This document shows, piece by piece, positions 1-8,480 of a stretch of DNA of 64,000 nt (its first letter is position 1; each line of letters starts with the position of its first letter). The DNA comes from UBA2965 sp036526135. GTDB taxonomy: Bacteria > Pseudomonadota > Gammaproteobacteria > Pseudomonadales > Azotimanducaceae. Under the pieces are notes generated by a model. The model saw nothing but the letters and a program-made list of their open reading frames with translations. It was not told where the DNA came from and searched no databases. Both the position numbers and the translations under genes were made by a program. The stretch is taken from positions 31,618 through 95,617 of the forward strand of contig DATCZA010000041.1 in the NCBI GenBank assembly GCA_036526135.1, written 5' to 3'.

Positions 1-630
1 ATGTTCGTGGATCTGCTCAGCGGAGATGCGCATCGGCGCCCGAGTTTCTCGACCTACCGCGTGCGGGAAGGCGAGCTTCCTGAGCCGGCGGCCTGCGACG
101 CCTACGTCATCACGGGCAGCCGACACAGCGTTTACGAGGATCATCCCTGGATCGTCGAGCTGGCGGAGTTCGTCGGTAACACCATGGCCGGCGGACAAAA
201 GATCGTGGGGATCTGCTTTGGCCACCAGCTCATTGCCCATTACTTCGGCGGCCGCACCGAGCCGGCCTCGGTGGGTTGGGGTGTAGGCGTCCATGGGGTG
301 GAGATCGTGAGCAGGGAACGTTGGATGGACCCGCACCAGGGATCGGTGAGCATGCTGTCGAGTCACAAGGATCAGGTGGTGGCCCTGCCGCGCGGCGCGC
401 GCCGCGTGGCCTCCAGCGCCTTCTGCCCGAACGCGGCGTTTGCCATCGGCGATGTGGCCATGACGTGGCAGGGCCACCCGGAGTTCGAGAAGGACTATGC
501 GGAAACGTTGATGCGCCGCCGCGAAGCGCTTCTGGGGCCCGAGACCCTTGCGGCCGGTTTGGCCTCGCTCGACAACGAGATCGACCGCGCGCTGCTGGCG
601 CGCTGGATTCTGAACTTCATCTATGATTGA
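1..630 (+). CDS. Class I glutamine amidotransferase-like protein (5' end outside window)
   Basis: Glutamine amidotransferase domain of the GMP-synthase-like, stand-alone type, which hydrolyses glutamine or acts on a gamma-glutamyl substrate in the cytosol. The nucleophile elbow GICFGHQ puts the catalytic Cys at residue 72 of the visible part. GHPEF supplies His159 and Glu161, so the Cys-His-Glu triad is complete. The visible part opens at the first base of the window and lacks the usual first beta strand and loop of the family, so the ATG at position 1 is probably an internal Met and the gene begins upstream. The stop overlaps the start of the next gene by 8 bases. The substrate is unknown. 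Confidence 0.85.
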   Translation: MFVDLLSGDAHRRPSFSTYRVREGELPEPAACDAYVITGSRHSVYEDHPWIVELAEFVGNTMAGGQKIVGICFGHQLIAHYFGGRTEPASVGWGVGVHGVEIVSRERWMDPHQGSVSMLSSHKDQVVALPRGARRVASSAFCPNAAFAIGDVAMTWQGHPEFEKDYAETLMRRREALLGPETLAAGLASLDNEIDRALLARWILNFIYD

Positions 631-1516
631 GCGCATGGTCGTCCGTCTGTTTGCGCTGCTCGCGGTGCTGGTGCTTGGTTCCGGCTGCAGCGTTCAGTTT
701 GCCTACAACAACCTCGACCGGCTGGTGCGTTGGGGCGTGAACGATTACGTGAACATGAACGACGCTCAGCGGAACCTGTTCAACGAGGAATTCGCCCGGC
801 TTCATTACTGGCATCGCACGGAGCATATGCCGCTCTATGCGGACTTCTTCGAGGCCGTGCCGACGACGCTTTCGGACGGCGTCGATGCCCAGGAACTGCT
901 CGCGCTGGAAAACACCATGATGGGCTGGGCGAAAGAGATCGTCGAGACGGGCGCGCCCCTCGCGGTCGCCATCATGCAGACCATGACCGATGAGCAGGTG
1001 GCCGGCCTCCCGGCACGGCTGGAGGAGAGCAACCGGGAGATCGAGAAGACCGAGCTCGGCAAGAGCGTCGAAGCGTCCCAGGCCCGCTGGCGCGAAGAGG
1101 TGGAGGACATCTTCACCCGCTTTGCCGGTCGCCTGACTCCGGCGCAGCAGGAGTATCTGGTGGCTCAGTCGGTTCGCTACATTCCCGAGCGGGTTCTCTG
1201 GGCGGAGTATCGGCGGCGCTGGCAGCGTGACCTCATGAAGCTGCTCCAGGCCCGCTCCGAACCGGCCTTTGCGGATCGCTTCGCGGAGCTGGCCGCTAAT
1301 CGCGAGGCCTATTTCGGGGCCGAGCTGACCGCCATCTTCGACAACAACGAGAACCTGGGGCGCGAGACCGCCGCCTGGCTTCTCAACCACATGGCCGAGC
1401 GGCAGTCGGTGCGCATGTACACGCGTTTCGTGGAGCTGGCTATAGACTTTCGCGAGCTGGCCGACGACGCGCCAAACTGGCTGCCGCCGGAGGAGCCCTG
1501 CCAGATCACCTGCTGA
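623..1516 (+). CDS. DUF6279-type lipoprotein
   Basis: Predicted outer-membrane or periplasmic lipoprotein of 297 aa. The N-terminus has a positive start, a hydrophobic stretch and a lipobox LGSGC with the lipidated Cys at residue 22. The segment after it (QFAYNNLDRLVRWGVNDYV) matches what I recall of the DUF6279 family, which is typical of gammaproteobacteria and has no known function. The rest is mostly charged and helical. Translation may start at 623 or at the in-frame ATG at 635; both give a good signal peptide. It overlaps the preceding amidotransferase gene by 8 bases, so the two are probably co-transcribed. Confidence 0.8.
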   Translation: MIERMVVRLFALLAVLVLGSGCSVQFAYNNLDRLVRWGVNDYVNMNDAQRNLFNEEFARLHYWHRTEHMPLYADFFEAVPTTLSDGVDAQELLALENTMMGWAKEIVETGAPLAVAIMQTMTDEQVAGLPARLEESNREIEKTELGKSVEASQARWREEVEDIFTRFAGRLTPAQQEYLVAQSVRYIPERVLWAEYRRRWQRDLMKLLQARSEPAFADRFAELAANREAYFGAELTAIFDNNENLGRETAAWLLNHMAERQSVRMYTRFVELAIDFRELADDAPNWLPPEEPCQITC

Positions 1517-1540
1517 TGGAAGGGCTCACCGCCGGTGGGC

Positions 1541-1753
1541 TCAGCGAGCTTCGTCCAGCACCAGCCATGCCAGCAGGTAACAGGCGATCACCGTCTTGGG
1601 GAAGAACAGGGCGGCGATCACCACAACGACCCGCACGATGGCAGGGTCGATCTGTAACCGATTGGCGAAGCCGGCGCAGGCGCCGGCAATCCAGCCGTTG
1701 CGCGGGTCGAGACGCAGTCGTCTGCGGACGTTGTTCAAGTTCGAATTTGCCAC
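1541..1753 (-). CDS. Small PspC-domain membrane protein
   Basis: A 70 aa protein made almost entirely of a PspC domain. It has a short basic N-terminus with RRRLRLDPRNGWIAG, the typical GxCAGxA segment, and one hydrophobic helix (about residues 40-64). PspC domains take part in phage-shock envelope stress signalling, but this stand-alone small form has no pspA or pspB neighbour here, so its role is only inferred. It lies 27 bases downstream of the small membrane protein gene 1781-2014 on the same strand and probably shares its transcript. It is convergent with the lipoprotein gene. Confidence 0.75.
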   Translation of the reverse strand: MANSNLNNVRRRLRLDPRNGWIAGACAGFANRLQIDPAIVRVVVVIAALFFPKTVIACYLLAWLVLDEAR

Positions 1754-1780
1754 TGGGATCTCTCCGGAGTCTTTCTGTCG

Positions 1781-2014
1781 TCAGCCGCACAGCAGCCAGT
1801 TGCTGACCAGCAGGGCCGCGCCGTGGAAGGTGTTCGGCGCCGGCTGGGCGGCATCGGGGTGCAGGATGTAGGCAATCGCGCCGATGGCGGCGATCACCAC
1901 GCTCAGCAGCATCAGGTTTGCCGCCGAAGCCCGGGGATAGGTGATCCTAGACAGGCGCGCGATCGGGCCTGCGGGTGCATTGTCTTTGATTATCATCTGG
2001 TTTTGCCGTTTCAT
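1781..2014 (-). CDS. Hypothetical small membrane protein
   Basis: A 77 aa protein with a polar N-terminal 30 residues, a single strongly hydrophobic helix at about residues 33-51 and a short tail that is weakly hydrophobic again. I do not recognise the family. The start at 2014 has no clear Shine-Dalgarno; the ATG at 1996 (residue 7) is an alternative. It is followed by the PspC gene, so a membrane-stress role is possible but is only a guess from position. Confidence 0.5.
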   Translation of the reverse strand: MKRQNQMIIKDNAPAGPIARLSRITYPRASAANLMLLSVVIAAIGAIAYILHPDAAQPAPNTFHGAALLVSNWLLCG

Positions 2015-2165
2015 TGTCTGCTCGCGTTCATTTGCAGCTGAAGCCGGGTCGTTTCCGTTGGCCTCGTTACTGAATATTCAAATGCCATGCCAACTCCGAA
2101 CAACCCCGATCTCCAGGCTTAATGCCGCCTCGCCGGGTGGAAGGGGCGACGGGCGGGCCTGTGGT

Positions 2166-2197
2166 GTTGGCGATTTCTGCGAACAGTTGGCGAATTC
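2166..2197 (+). repeat. Direct repeat pair, possible operator
   Basis: Two near-identical 12-mers, GTTGGCGATTTC at 2166-2177 and GTTGGCGAATTC at 2186-2197, lie exactly 20 bases apart (about two helical turns). They sit 70-100 bases ahead of the acyl-CoA ligase start at 2270, in the 255-base gap between divergent genes. The arrangement suits a dimeric regulator binding one face of DNA. No regulator gene is adjacent. Confidence 0.35.
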
Positions 2198-2269
2198 GGT
2201 CGGCCTGGCGATGTCAGGACGGACGACCCATTGCCAATCCGGATTTCTTCTACAGGGAGGGCGTCTGCC

Positions 2270-3883
2270 ATGGATTTTCATTTCGCATCGGCCTGGGAGG
2301 CCATCGCCGACACGGTTCCGGACCGGACGGCCCTCATCTGCGAGGGCGTGACCCGCACCTGGGCGGATTACGACGGCCGTGCTACGCGGGTGGCCGGTCT
2401 GCTTCAGGCCCACGGCCTGGGCGCGGATACGAAGGTGGGCCTGTATCTCCACAACTGCAACGAGTATCTCGAAGCTCAGTACGGCGTCTTCAAGCTCAGC
2501 GGCTGTCCGATCAACGTGAACTACCGCTACAAGGCGGAGGAGCTGGTTTACCTGCTGGACAACGCGGACGCGGAGGCGGTCTTTTACCAGGGGTGTTACG
2601 CCCCGCGCATCGAAGAGATCCGCGATCAGCTTCCCCGCGTGAAGCTCTATGTGCAGGTGGATGACGGGACCGAGGATCTGCTGGCGGGGTCGGTTGACTA
2701 CGAAAGCTCGCTCGACGCCGCCGAGCCCATGGCGAGGCAGAAGCGGGATCCGGCGAGCGTGTACATGCTCTACACGGGGGGCACCACGGGCATGCCCAAG
2801 GGCGTCATGTACCCCGGCGGCGAGTTCTGCTACCTGCTCACCGCCATGGGCGCCGGGGGGCGCGGCCTGGTGCCCCCGCAGAACCTCGAGGCCCTGCGGG
2901 AATACGTGGCGGGTATAGAGGATCCGCCCGTTACGGTGGTCGCCTGCCCGCTGATGCACGGCACGGGCATGTGGCTGGGCAGCCTCGCGCCGCTGCTCAC
3001 CGGCGGCACGGTGATCACGACGCCGCAGCTGGGGCTGGATCCCGATCTGATATGGACCCTGGTGGGCAGCCACCGGGCGACGGATCTCGTTGTTGTCGGG
3101 GACGCTTTCGCGCGTCCGCTGCTGGCCGCGCTCGACGAGGCCGAGCGTCGCGGCGAGCCTTACGACCTCAGTTCCCTGCGGCAGATCGTCTCCAGCGGGG
3201 TGATGTGGAGCAGAGAGGTCAAGGAAGGGCTGCTGCGTCATCGGGACATGATGCTCGTGGACGCCATGGGCTCGACGGAAGGAAGCATGGGCAGCTCCGT
3301 CAGCTCCCGGGCGTCGGGGCCGACCACGGCCAAGTTTCAGCTCGCCGAAGGGGTGAAAGTCTTCACTGACGAGGGCCGCGAGGTTGAGCCGGGTTCGGGC
3401 GAGATCGGTAAGCTCGCCACCAGCGGCTTCGTGCCCCTCGGCTACTACAAGGATCCGGTCAAATCTGCGGAAACGTTCCGCGAGGTGGACGGCGTTCGGT
3501 ACAGCTTTCCCGGCGACTACGCCACCGTGGAAGCGGACGGCAGCATCACGCTGCTCGGGCGCGGCAGCGTCTGCATCAACACGGCCGGCGAGAAGGTGTT
3601 CCCCGAGGAGGTCGAAGAGGCCGTCAAGCGCCATCCGGCCGTCGTCGATTGCCTGGTCGTCGGCATTCCCGATGAGCGTTTTGGCGAGCGCGTGGTGGCG
3701 GTCGCGTCCTTTCACGACGACCAGGACGTATCCGAGCCCGAATTGATCGAGTTTGCCCGCGACCACCTTGCAGGCTACAAGCTTCCCAAGCAGGTTCTGC
3801 GGGTGCCGCAAGTGCAGCGCGCGCCCAACGGCAAGGCGGACTACAAGTGGGCGAAAAGCACGGCGCTCGCGGAACTGACTTGA
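2270..3883 (+). CDS. Acyl-CoA synthetase (AMP-forming, FadD-like)
   Basis: ATP-dependent ligase of the ANL superfamily, 537 aa, that activates a carboxylic acid through an acyl-adenylate to its CoA thioester in the cytosol. The AMP-binding loop YTGGTTGMPKG is at residues 168-178. The C-terminal catalytic-lysine motif PNGKADYKW is near the end. The start at ATG 2270 is preferred over a TTG 39 bases upstream because AGGGAGGG precedes it at good spacing and the protein then begins at the expected first helix. It is followed after 9 bases by a CoA-transferase gene, so the pair is likely an operon. It resembles FadD ligases for fatty or steroid-side-chain acids, but the substrate is not readable. 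Confidence 0.85.
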   Translation: MDFHFASAWEAIADTVPDRTALICEGVTRTWADYDGRATRVAGLLQAHGLGADTKVGLYLHNCNEYLEAQYGVFKLSGCPINVNYRYKAEELVYLLDNADAEAVFYQGCYAPRIEEIRDQLPRVKLYVQVDDGTEDLLAGSVDYESSLDAAEPMARQKRDPASVYMLYTGGTTGMPKGVMYPGGEFCYLLTAMGAGGRGLVPPQNLEALREYVAGIEDPPVTVVACPLMHGTGMWLGSLAPLLTGGTVITTPQLGLDPDLIWTLVGSHRATDLVVVGDAFARPLLAALDEAERRGEPYDLSSLRQIVSSGVMWSREVKEGLLRHRDMMLVDAMGSTEGSMGSSVSSRASGPTTAKFQLAEGVKVFTDEGREVEPGSGEIGKLATSGFVPLGYYKDPVKSAETFREVDGVRYSFPGDYATVEADGSITLLGRGSVCINTAGEKVFPEEVEEAVKRHPAVVDCLVVGIPDERFGERVVAVASFHDDQDVSEPELIEFARDHLAGYKLPKQVLRVPQVQRAPNGKADYKWAKSTALAELT

Positions 3884-3892
3884 GAGGTTGAT

Positions 3893-5068
3893 ATGAGCGG
3901 ACCGCTAACTGGAGTCCGGGTCCTCGACCTGACCAGCATGGTTTCCGGCCCGGTGGCCACCATGCTGCTCGGTGATCAGGGTGCCGACGTCATCAAGGTC
4001 GAGCCGTTGACGGGCGATCTCGTCCGCTACATGGGGCCCAACCGGGATGGCCTCACGTCCGGGTTCATCAGCTCGAACCGCAACAAGCGGAGCATCGCGG
4101 TGGACCTCAAGCAGGAGGCCGGCATGGACGTGGTCAAGCGCCTGGCTGCCACTTCCGACGTCTTCGTTCAGAACTTCCGGCCTGGGGCCATCGAGCGCAT
4201 GGGTCTGGGAGAGGACGTGGTGCGGGAGATCCGCCCGGACATCGTCTACGTGTCTATCAGCGGATTCGGAGAGACGGGCCCTTACGCGCACAAGCGGGTG
4301 TACGACCCGGTGATTCAGGCGCTTTCCGGTCTTGCCGCGATCCAACGCGACCGGGAAACCGGAAGGCCGAAAATGGTGCGCACCATCATTCCGGACAAGA
4401 CGACGGCGCTTACCGCGGCCCAGGCCATCACCGCGGCCCTCTTCGCCCGGGAGCGCAGCGGCGAAGGTCAGCATGTGAAGCTAGCCATGCTCGACACCAT
4501 GGTGGCCTATCTCTGGCCGGAGGGCATGGCGGGCTTCACGTTCATCGGCAAGGAAGTGAAAGCTGCGCGGGCCCAGTTCGCTCAGGACCTCATCTTTGCC
4601 ACCACCGACGGCTTCATCACGGCAGGCGCGGTGTCCGATGCGGAGTGGCAGGGTATGTGCCGCGCGCTAGAGCGTGAGGAGTGGATTGATGACGAGCGGT
4701 TCAACACGCCCAACGGCCGGATCGTCAACGTGCAGGAGCGGCTGCGCCTGACTGCCGAGGTGCTGGAGACGCGCAGCAGCGCGGAGTGGCTGGCCCGACT
4801 CGATGCCGAAGGCGTTCCCTGCGCCCCCGTGCTGGATCGCCACGAGGTCTTCGAGCACGAGCAGGTGAGGATCAACGAGATGGTCGAAGAGCTGGACCAC
4901 CCGGTGGCCGGCCGCATTCGTCAGCCGAGACCGGCGGCGCGGTTCGACAGGACGCCGGCCGGCATCCACCGGCACGCGCCGATGCTCGGCGAGCATACCG
5001 ACGAGCTGCTGCAGGAAATGGGTCTGGACGCGGACGCGCTCAGGGCCGCCGGGGTGATCGGCGGCTGA
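3893..5068 (+). CDS. CaiB/BaiF family III CoA-transferase
   Basis: Class III CoA-transferase of 391 aa, the usual length. It moves CoA between carboxylic acids through an aspartyl-CoA thioester. The N-terminal signature GVRVLDLTSMVSGPVATMLL and the ADVIKVEP segment are present. Asp168 in IIPDKTTALTAAQA aligns with the catalytic Asp169 of formyl-CoA transferase. The spacing of 9 bases after the acyl-CoA ligase suggests both act on the same acid. The family includes transferases and racemases (alpha-methylacyl-CoA racemase-like), so racemase activity cannot be excluded. Confidence 0.85.
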   Translation: MSGPLTGVRVLDLTSMVSGPVATMLLGDQGADVIKVEPLTGDLVRYMGPNRDGLTSGFISSNRNKRSIAVDLKQEAGMDVVKRLAATSDVFVQNFRPGAIERMGLGEDVVREIRPDIVYVSISGFGETGPYAHKRVYDPVIQALSGLAAIQRDRETGRPKMVRTIIPDKTTALTAAQAITAALFARERSGEGQHVKLAMLDTMVAYLWPEGMAGFTFIGKEVKAARAQFAQDLIFATTDGFITAGAVSDAEWQGMCRALEREEWIDDERFNTPNGRIVNVQERLRLTAEVLETRSSAEWLARLDAEGVPCAPVLDRHEVFEHEQVRINEMVEELDHPVAGRIRQPRPAARFDRTPAGIHRHAPMLGEHTDELLQEMGLDADALRAAGVIGG

Positions 5069-5123
5069 TCCGCCGGGGCTGGCTCGCTCGTCGCCTGAGC
5101 TGCCTGTAGAATCCCGCGCCGCC

Positions 5124-6701
5124 ATGACTTCCTCAATGATGCGCCTCACCCAGGGCATTCACCGGGCCCTAAGCCTCTACCCTCGCCGGCGGGCGGTGGT
5201 TTCGGCGGAGGGCGAGATCACCTGGGAGCAGTTTGCCGATCGCGTGGCGCGCCTGGCAGGGGCGCTGAGAGAGCTGGGTGTGGGTCCGGGCGATCGAGTC
5301 GCCATGCTTGCGCTCAACTCGCCGCGCTATGTGGAGTACTACTTCGCCGTGCTATGGGCCGGGGGCGTTCTTGCTCCGGTCAACTGCCGCTGGGCGGCGC
5401 CAGAGAAGGCGCACTGCCTCAACGACAGCGGCGCGAAGGTTCTGCTTGCGGACGCGGCCCACCTCCCGGAAGCGCTCGAGCTGCTCGAAACCTGCGGGAG
5501 CGTCTCTCATTTGGTCTCCTGCGGAGAGGTGGAGGGCTCGGGAACCGCGGCGCTGGGCTACGAGTCGCTGGTTTCGGCGTCGCTCCCGGTCGAGGACGCC
5601 GAGCGGGGCGGAGCGGATCTGGCAGCGCTGTTCTACACGGGCGGGACCACCGGGCGTGCCAAAGGCGTGATGCTCAGCCACGACAACTTCATCGCCAACT
5701 CGATGACGGCTCTGGTGAATCTGGGCATCTCGGAGCACAGCGTCCACCTTCATGTTGCGCCGCTTTTCCATCTGGCCGGCGGCTCCCGGCTGTTCACCCT
5801 GACCGTGGCCGGAGGGACCCATGCGGTGATCCCCCGCTTCGACGCCGCCGAGTTCCTGGGGGCGATCGAGCGCTTCGGGGTGACCGTCACCGTCATCGTC
5901 CCGACCATGCTCAACACGCTGCTGCAGCATCCGAACTTCGAAGCCTTCGATCTTTCGTCCCTGGATCTTCTCTGCTACGGCGCCTCGCCCATGCCCGAGA
6001 GCCTTCTGCGTGAAGCCATGGAGCGGCTGCCGGGAGCCCGCTTCCTGCAGTCCTACGGCATGACCGAGCTGTCTCCTGTGGCTACGATGCTCGAGCCGCA
6101 GTTCCATACCTTCGAGGGTCCGCTGGCGGGGAAGATCCGTTCGGCCGGCCGTGCCGTTTTCAACGCGGACGTGGCCATCATGAGCCCCGACGACCTTCCG
6201 CTTGCGTCGGGAGAGGTGGGAGAGATCTGTGTTCGCGGACCCATGGTCATGCAGGGATACTGGGGCCAGCCGGAGCTCACCGCTCAGGCGCTGCGCGGTG
6301 GCTGGATGCACACGGGAGACGCCGGTTACCTCGACGACGATGGTTTTCTGTTTCTCGTCGATCGGGTGAAGGACATGATCATCACGGGCGGCGAGAACGT
6401 CTACTCTGCGGCCGTGGAGAACGTGCTGTACCTGCACCCCGGAGTGCACGAGTGCGCGGTGATCGGGGTCCCGAGCGATGCCTGGGGCGAGGCCGTTCAC
6501 GCCATCATCGTGCCTCGCGGTGGCGCCCGGCTCGACGAGGCGGCCGTCATCGAGCACTGCCGTGCCTACCTTGCCGGCTACGAGTGCCCGAAGACGGTGG
6601 AGTTCGTCGACGCCGAGCTGCCGAAGAGCGGGGCGGGAAAGATCCTGAAGGCCGAGCTTCGCAAGACCTACTGGCAGGGTCAGGCGCGCAACATTCACTG
6701 A
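5124..6701 (+). CDS. Acyl-CoA synthetase (AMP-forming)
   Basis: Second ANL-superfamily acyl-CoA ligase, 525 aa. The AMP loop YTGGTTGRAKG is at residues 171-181. The motif QSYGMTELSP follows, then GDAGYLDDDGF with the adenosine-binding Asp and the hinge DRVKDMIITGGENV. The C-terminal lysine is in SGAGKILKAELRK. All catalytic motifs look intact. It lies 55 bases after the CoA-transferase gene on the same strand and is probably in the same transcription unit. The likely substrate class is medium or long-chain fatty acid or an aromatic acid; sequence alone does not decide. Confidence 0.85.
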   Translation: MTSSMMRLTQGIHRALSLYPRRRAVVSAEGEITWEQFADRVARLAGALRELGVGPGDRVAMLALNSPRYVEYYFAVLWAGGVLAPVNCRWAAPEKAHCLNDSGAKVLLADAAHLPEALELLETCGSVSHLVSCGEVEGSGTAALGYESLVSASLPVEDAERGGADLAALFYTGGTTGRAKGVMLSHDNFIANSMTALVNLGISEHSVHLHVAPLFHLAGGSRLFTLTVAGGTHAVIPRFDAAEFLGAIERFGVTVTVIVPTMLNTLLQHPNFEAFDLSSLDLLCYGASPMPESLLREAMERLPGARFLQSYGMTELSPVATMLEPQFHTFEGPLAGKIRSAGRAVFNADVAIMSPDDLPLASGEVGEICVRGPMVMQGYWGQPELTAQALRGGWMHTGDAGYLDDDGFLFLVDRVKDMIITGGENVYSAAVENVLYLHPGVHECAVIGVPSDAWGEAVHAIIVPRGGARLDEAAVIEHCRAYLAGYECPKTVEFVDAELPKSGAGKILKAELRKTYWQGQARNIH

Positions 6702-6767
6702 GGATGATAGACTCGCTGCCCTCACGCTGAATTCACCGGAACGAAAGTCTAAGGGAGGTGGCGAACC

Positions 6768-8420
6768 GTGGCGATGCAGCATACGCCATTGCTGATGTCC
6801 AATATTCTGGATCGTGGCGCGAAGGTGGCGCCCGACGTGGAGATCGTCACCGCTACCGAAAACGGCACGCGGCGGCAGACCTATGCCGAGATCCGCGATC
6901 GTGCCCACCAGCTCGCCCACGCCCTGCGTGATGCCGGCATCGGCGTGGGAGATCGCGTGGCGACTTTCATGTGGAACGGGTCCCGTCATCTGGAGGCGTA
7001 TCACGCCATCGGCGGCATGGGCGCGGTGCTGCATACGCTGAACATCCGCCTTTCGGCCAAGGACCTCGAGTACATCATCAACCACGCCGAGGATCGCGTG
7101 ATCATTGCGGATGCGGACGTGTTGCCGCTGCTGGAGCCGCTCAAGGGACGGATTCCCAGCGTGGAGCGGATCGTGGTCGCCACCGAGGATGGTTTCGAAG
7201 GCTGGAGCACCGAGGTGGCCGAGGCCGTCGACTACGAGGAATTCATTGCCGGCAAGCCGACCCGTTTCGACTGGCCCCGGATCGACGAGAACTCCGCCCT
7301 CGGCCTGTGCTACACCAGCGGCACCACGGGCAACCCGAAGGGCGTCGAGTACGAGCACCGTTCTCAGTATCTGCACACGCTCACTCAGTGCATGACCGAC
7401 TCCATGGGCCTCTCCGCCACGGATTGCGTGCTCGGCATCGTGCCCATGTTTCACGCCATGGGCTGGGGCATGCCCTGGTCGTGCCTCATGCTGGGCTGCA
7501 AGCAGGTCATGCCGCACCGGTTCATGGATACGTCGAGGCTGCTGGATCTGCTGGTGTCCGAGGGCGTGACCATGTCAGCCGGCGTGCCGACCATCTGGCA
7601 GGGCATCAAAGCGCTGGTCGAGGCCGACCCGGAGCGCTACGACCTTTCCCGCCTGGCTCGCATGGCCTGCGGCGGCTCCGCGCCGCCGCCGTCGCTGATC
7701 CGCTGGTACTGGGACACCCTCGGGGTAGAGATGATTCAGGGATGGGGCATGACCGAGACGTCGCCGCTGGCCACGCTGTCGCGGCGGGTGATGAAGCGTT
7801 CCCACCTCGAGCTCAGCGAGGATGATCAGTTCCGCAACGTCGCCAAAGCCGGACAGCTGATGCCCGGTCTGGAGCTCGACATCTTCGACGAGGATTTCAA
7901 CCGCCTGCCCCACGATGGCGAAACCGTCGGCGAGATCCTCATCCGTGGACCCTGGATCTGCTCGGAGTACTACCACGATCCCCAGCCGGAGAAGTTTCAT
8001 GACGGCTGGCTGATCACGGGCGACGTCGGCAAGATCGACAGCGAGGAGTACCTGATCATCAGCGATCGCTCCAAGGATCTCGTCAAGAGCGGCGGGGAGT
8101 GGATCTCCTCCGTGGACCTGGAGAACCACATCGTCTCTCTCGACGGGGTCGAGCAGGCCTGCGTGGTGGCGCAGCCGCACCCGAAATGGGATGAGCGTCC
8201 GGTAGCGCTCGTGGTGCTCGGCGACGGAGCCGACGTCAGCCTGGAGACCGTGCTGGCTCACTGCAGCCAGGCGTTTGCAAAGTGGCAGCTCCCCGATGAC
8301 GTGCTTTACGTTGACAGCATTCCGCTGACGTCCACCGGCAAGATGGACAAGAAAATCGTCCGCGCGGACCTGGAGGCTCAGGGTTACGTGCTCCCCGATC
8401 TGCGGGAGAAAGCGGGGTGA
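6768..8420 (+). CDS. Acyl-CoA synthetase, AlkK-like medium/long-chain type
   Basis: Third ligase of the block, 550 aa. It begins with the MxxTPLLMSNILDRGAKVAPD type N-terminus that I associate with AlkK-like medium-chain acyl-CoA synthetases. The AMP loop YTSGTTGNPKG is at residues 182-192, QGWGMTETSPL follows, and the C-terminal lysine is in TSTGKMDKKIVRADL. A strong Shine-Dalgarno AAGGGAGGTG at 6751-6760 supports the GTG at 6768; the ATG at 6774 would be rather far. Three different ligases in 6 kb suggest activation of several acids or of successive intermediates. Confidence 0.85.
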   Translation: MAMQHTPLLMSNILDRGAKVAPDVEIVTATENGTRRQTYAEIRDRAHQLAHALRDAGIGVGDRVATFMWNGSRHLEAYHAIGGMGAVLHTLNIRLSAKDLEYIINHAEDRVIIADADVLPLLEPLKGRIPSVERIVVATEDGFEGWSTEVAEAVDYEEFIAGKPTRFDWPRIDENSALGLCYTSGTTGNPKGVEYEHRSQYLHTLTQCMTDSMGLSATDCVLGIVPMFHAMGWGMPWSCLMLGCKQVMPHRFMDTSRLLDLLVSEGVTMSAGVPTIWQGIKALVEADPERYDLSRLARMACGGSAPPPSLIRWYWDTLGVEMIQGWGMTETSPLATLSRRVMKRSHLELSEDDQFRNVAKAGQLMPGLELDIFDEDFNRLPHDGETVGEILIRGPWICSEYYHDPQPEKFHDGWLITGDVGKIDSEEYLIISDRSKDLVKSGGEWISSVDLENHIVSLDGVEQACVVAQPHPKWDERPVALVVLGDGADVSLETVLAHCSQAFAKWQLPDDVLYVDSIPLTSTGKMDKKIVRADLEAQGYVLPDLREKAG

Positions 8421-8480
8421 TCGGTTGGAAATTCCGGCGTTTTGGCCGATGGCCGCGCATCGCGTGAGCATCGTTTCGCC

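Noticed and set aside
617..1390. Long minus-strand open frame opposite the lipoprotein gene
   Set aside because: Shadow of the lipoprotein gene in GC-rich DNA; no domain, biased composition, while the plus-strand product has a clear lipobox.
2078..3811. 577-codon minus-strand frame
   Set aside because: Antisense to an acyl-CoA ligase with all motifs; His/Arg-rich low-complexity product.
5352..7517. 721-codon minus-strand frame
   Set aside because: Spans two well-supported ligase genes in antisense and their gap; no recognisable domain.
8442..8480. Upstream TTG start for the HAD hydrolase
   Set aside because: The 13 extra residues are not conserved-looking and the ATG at 8481 places the first strand correctly.
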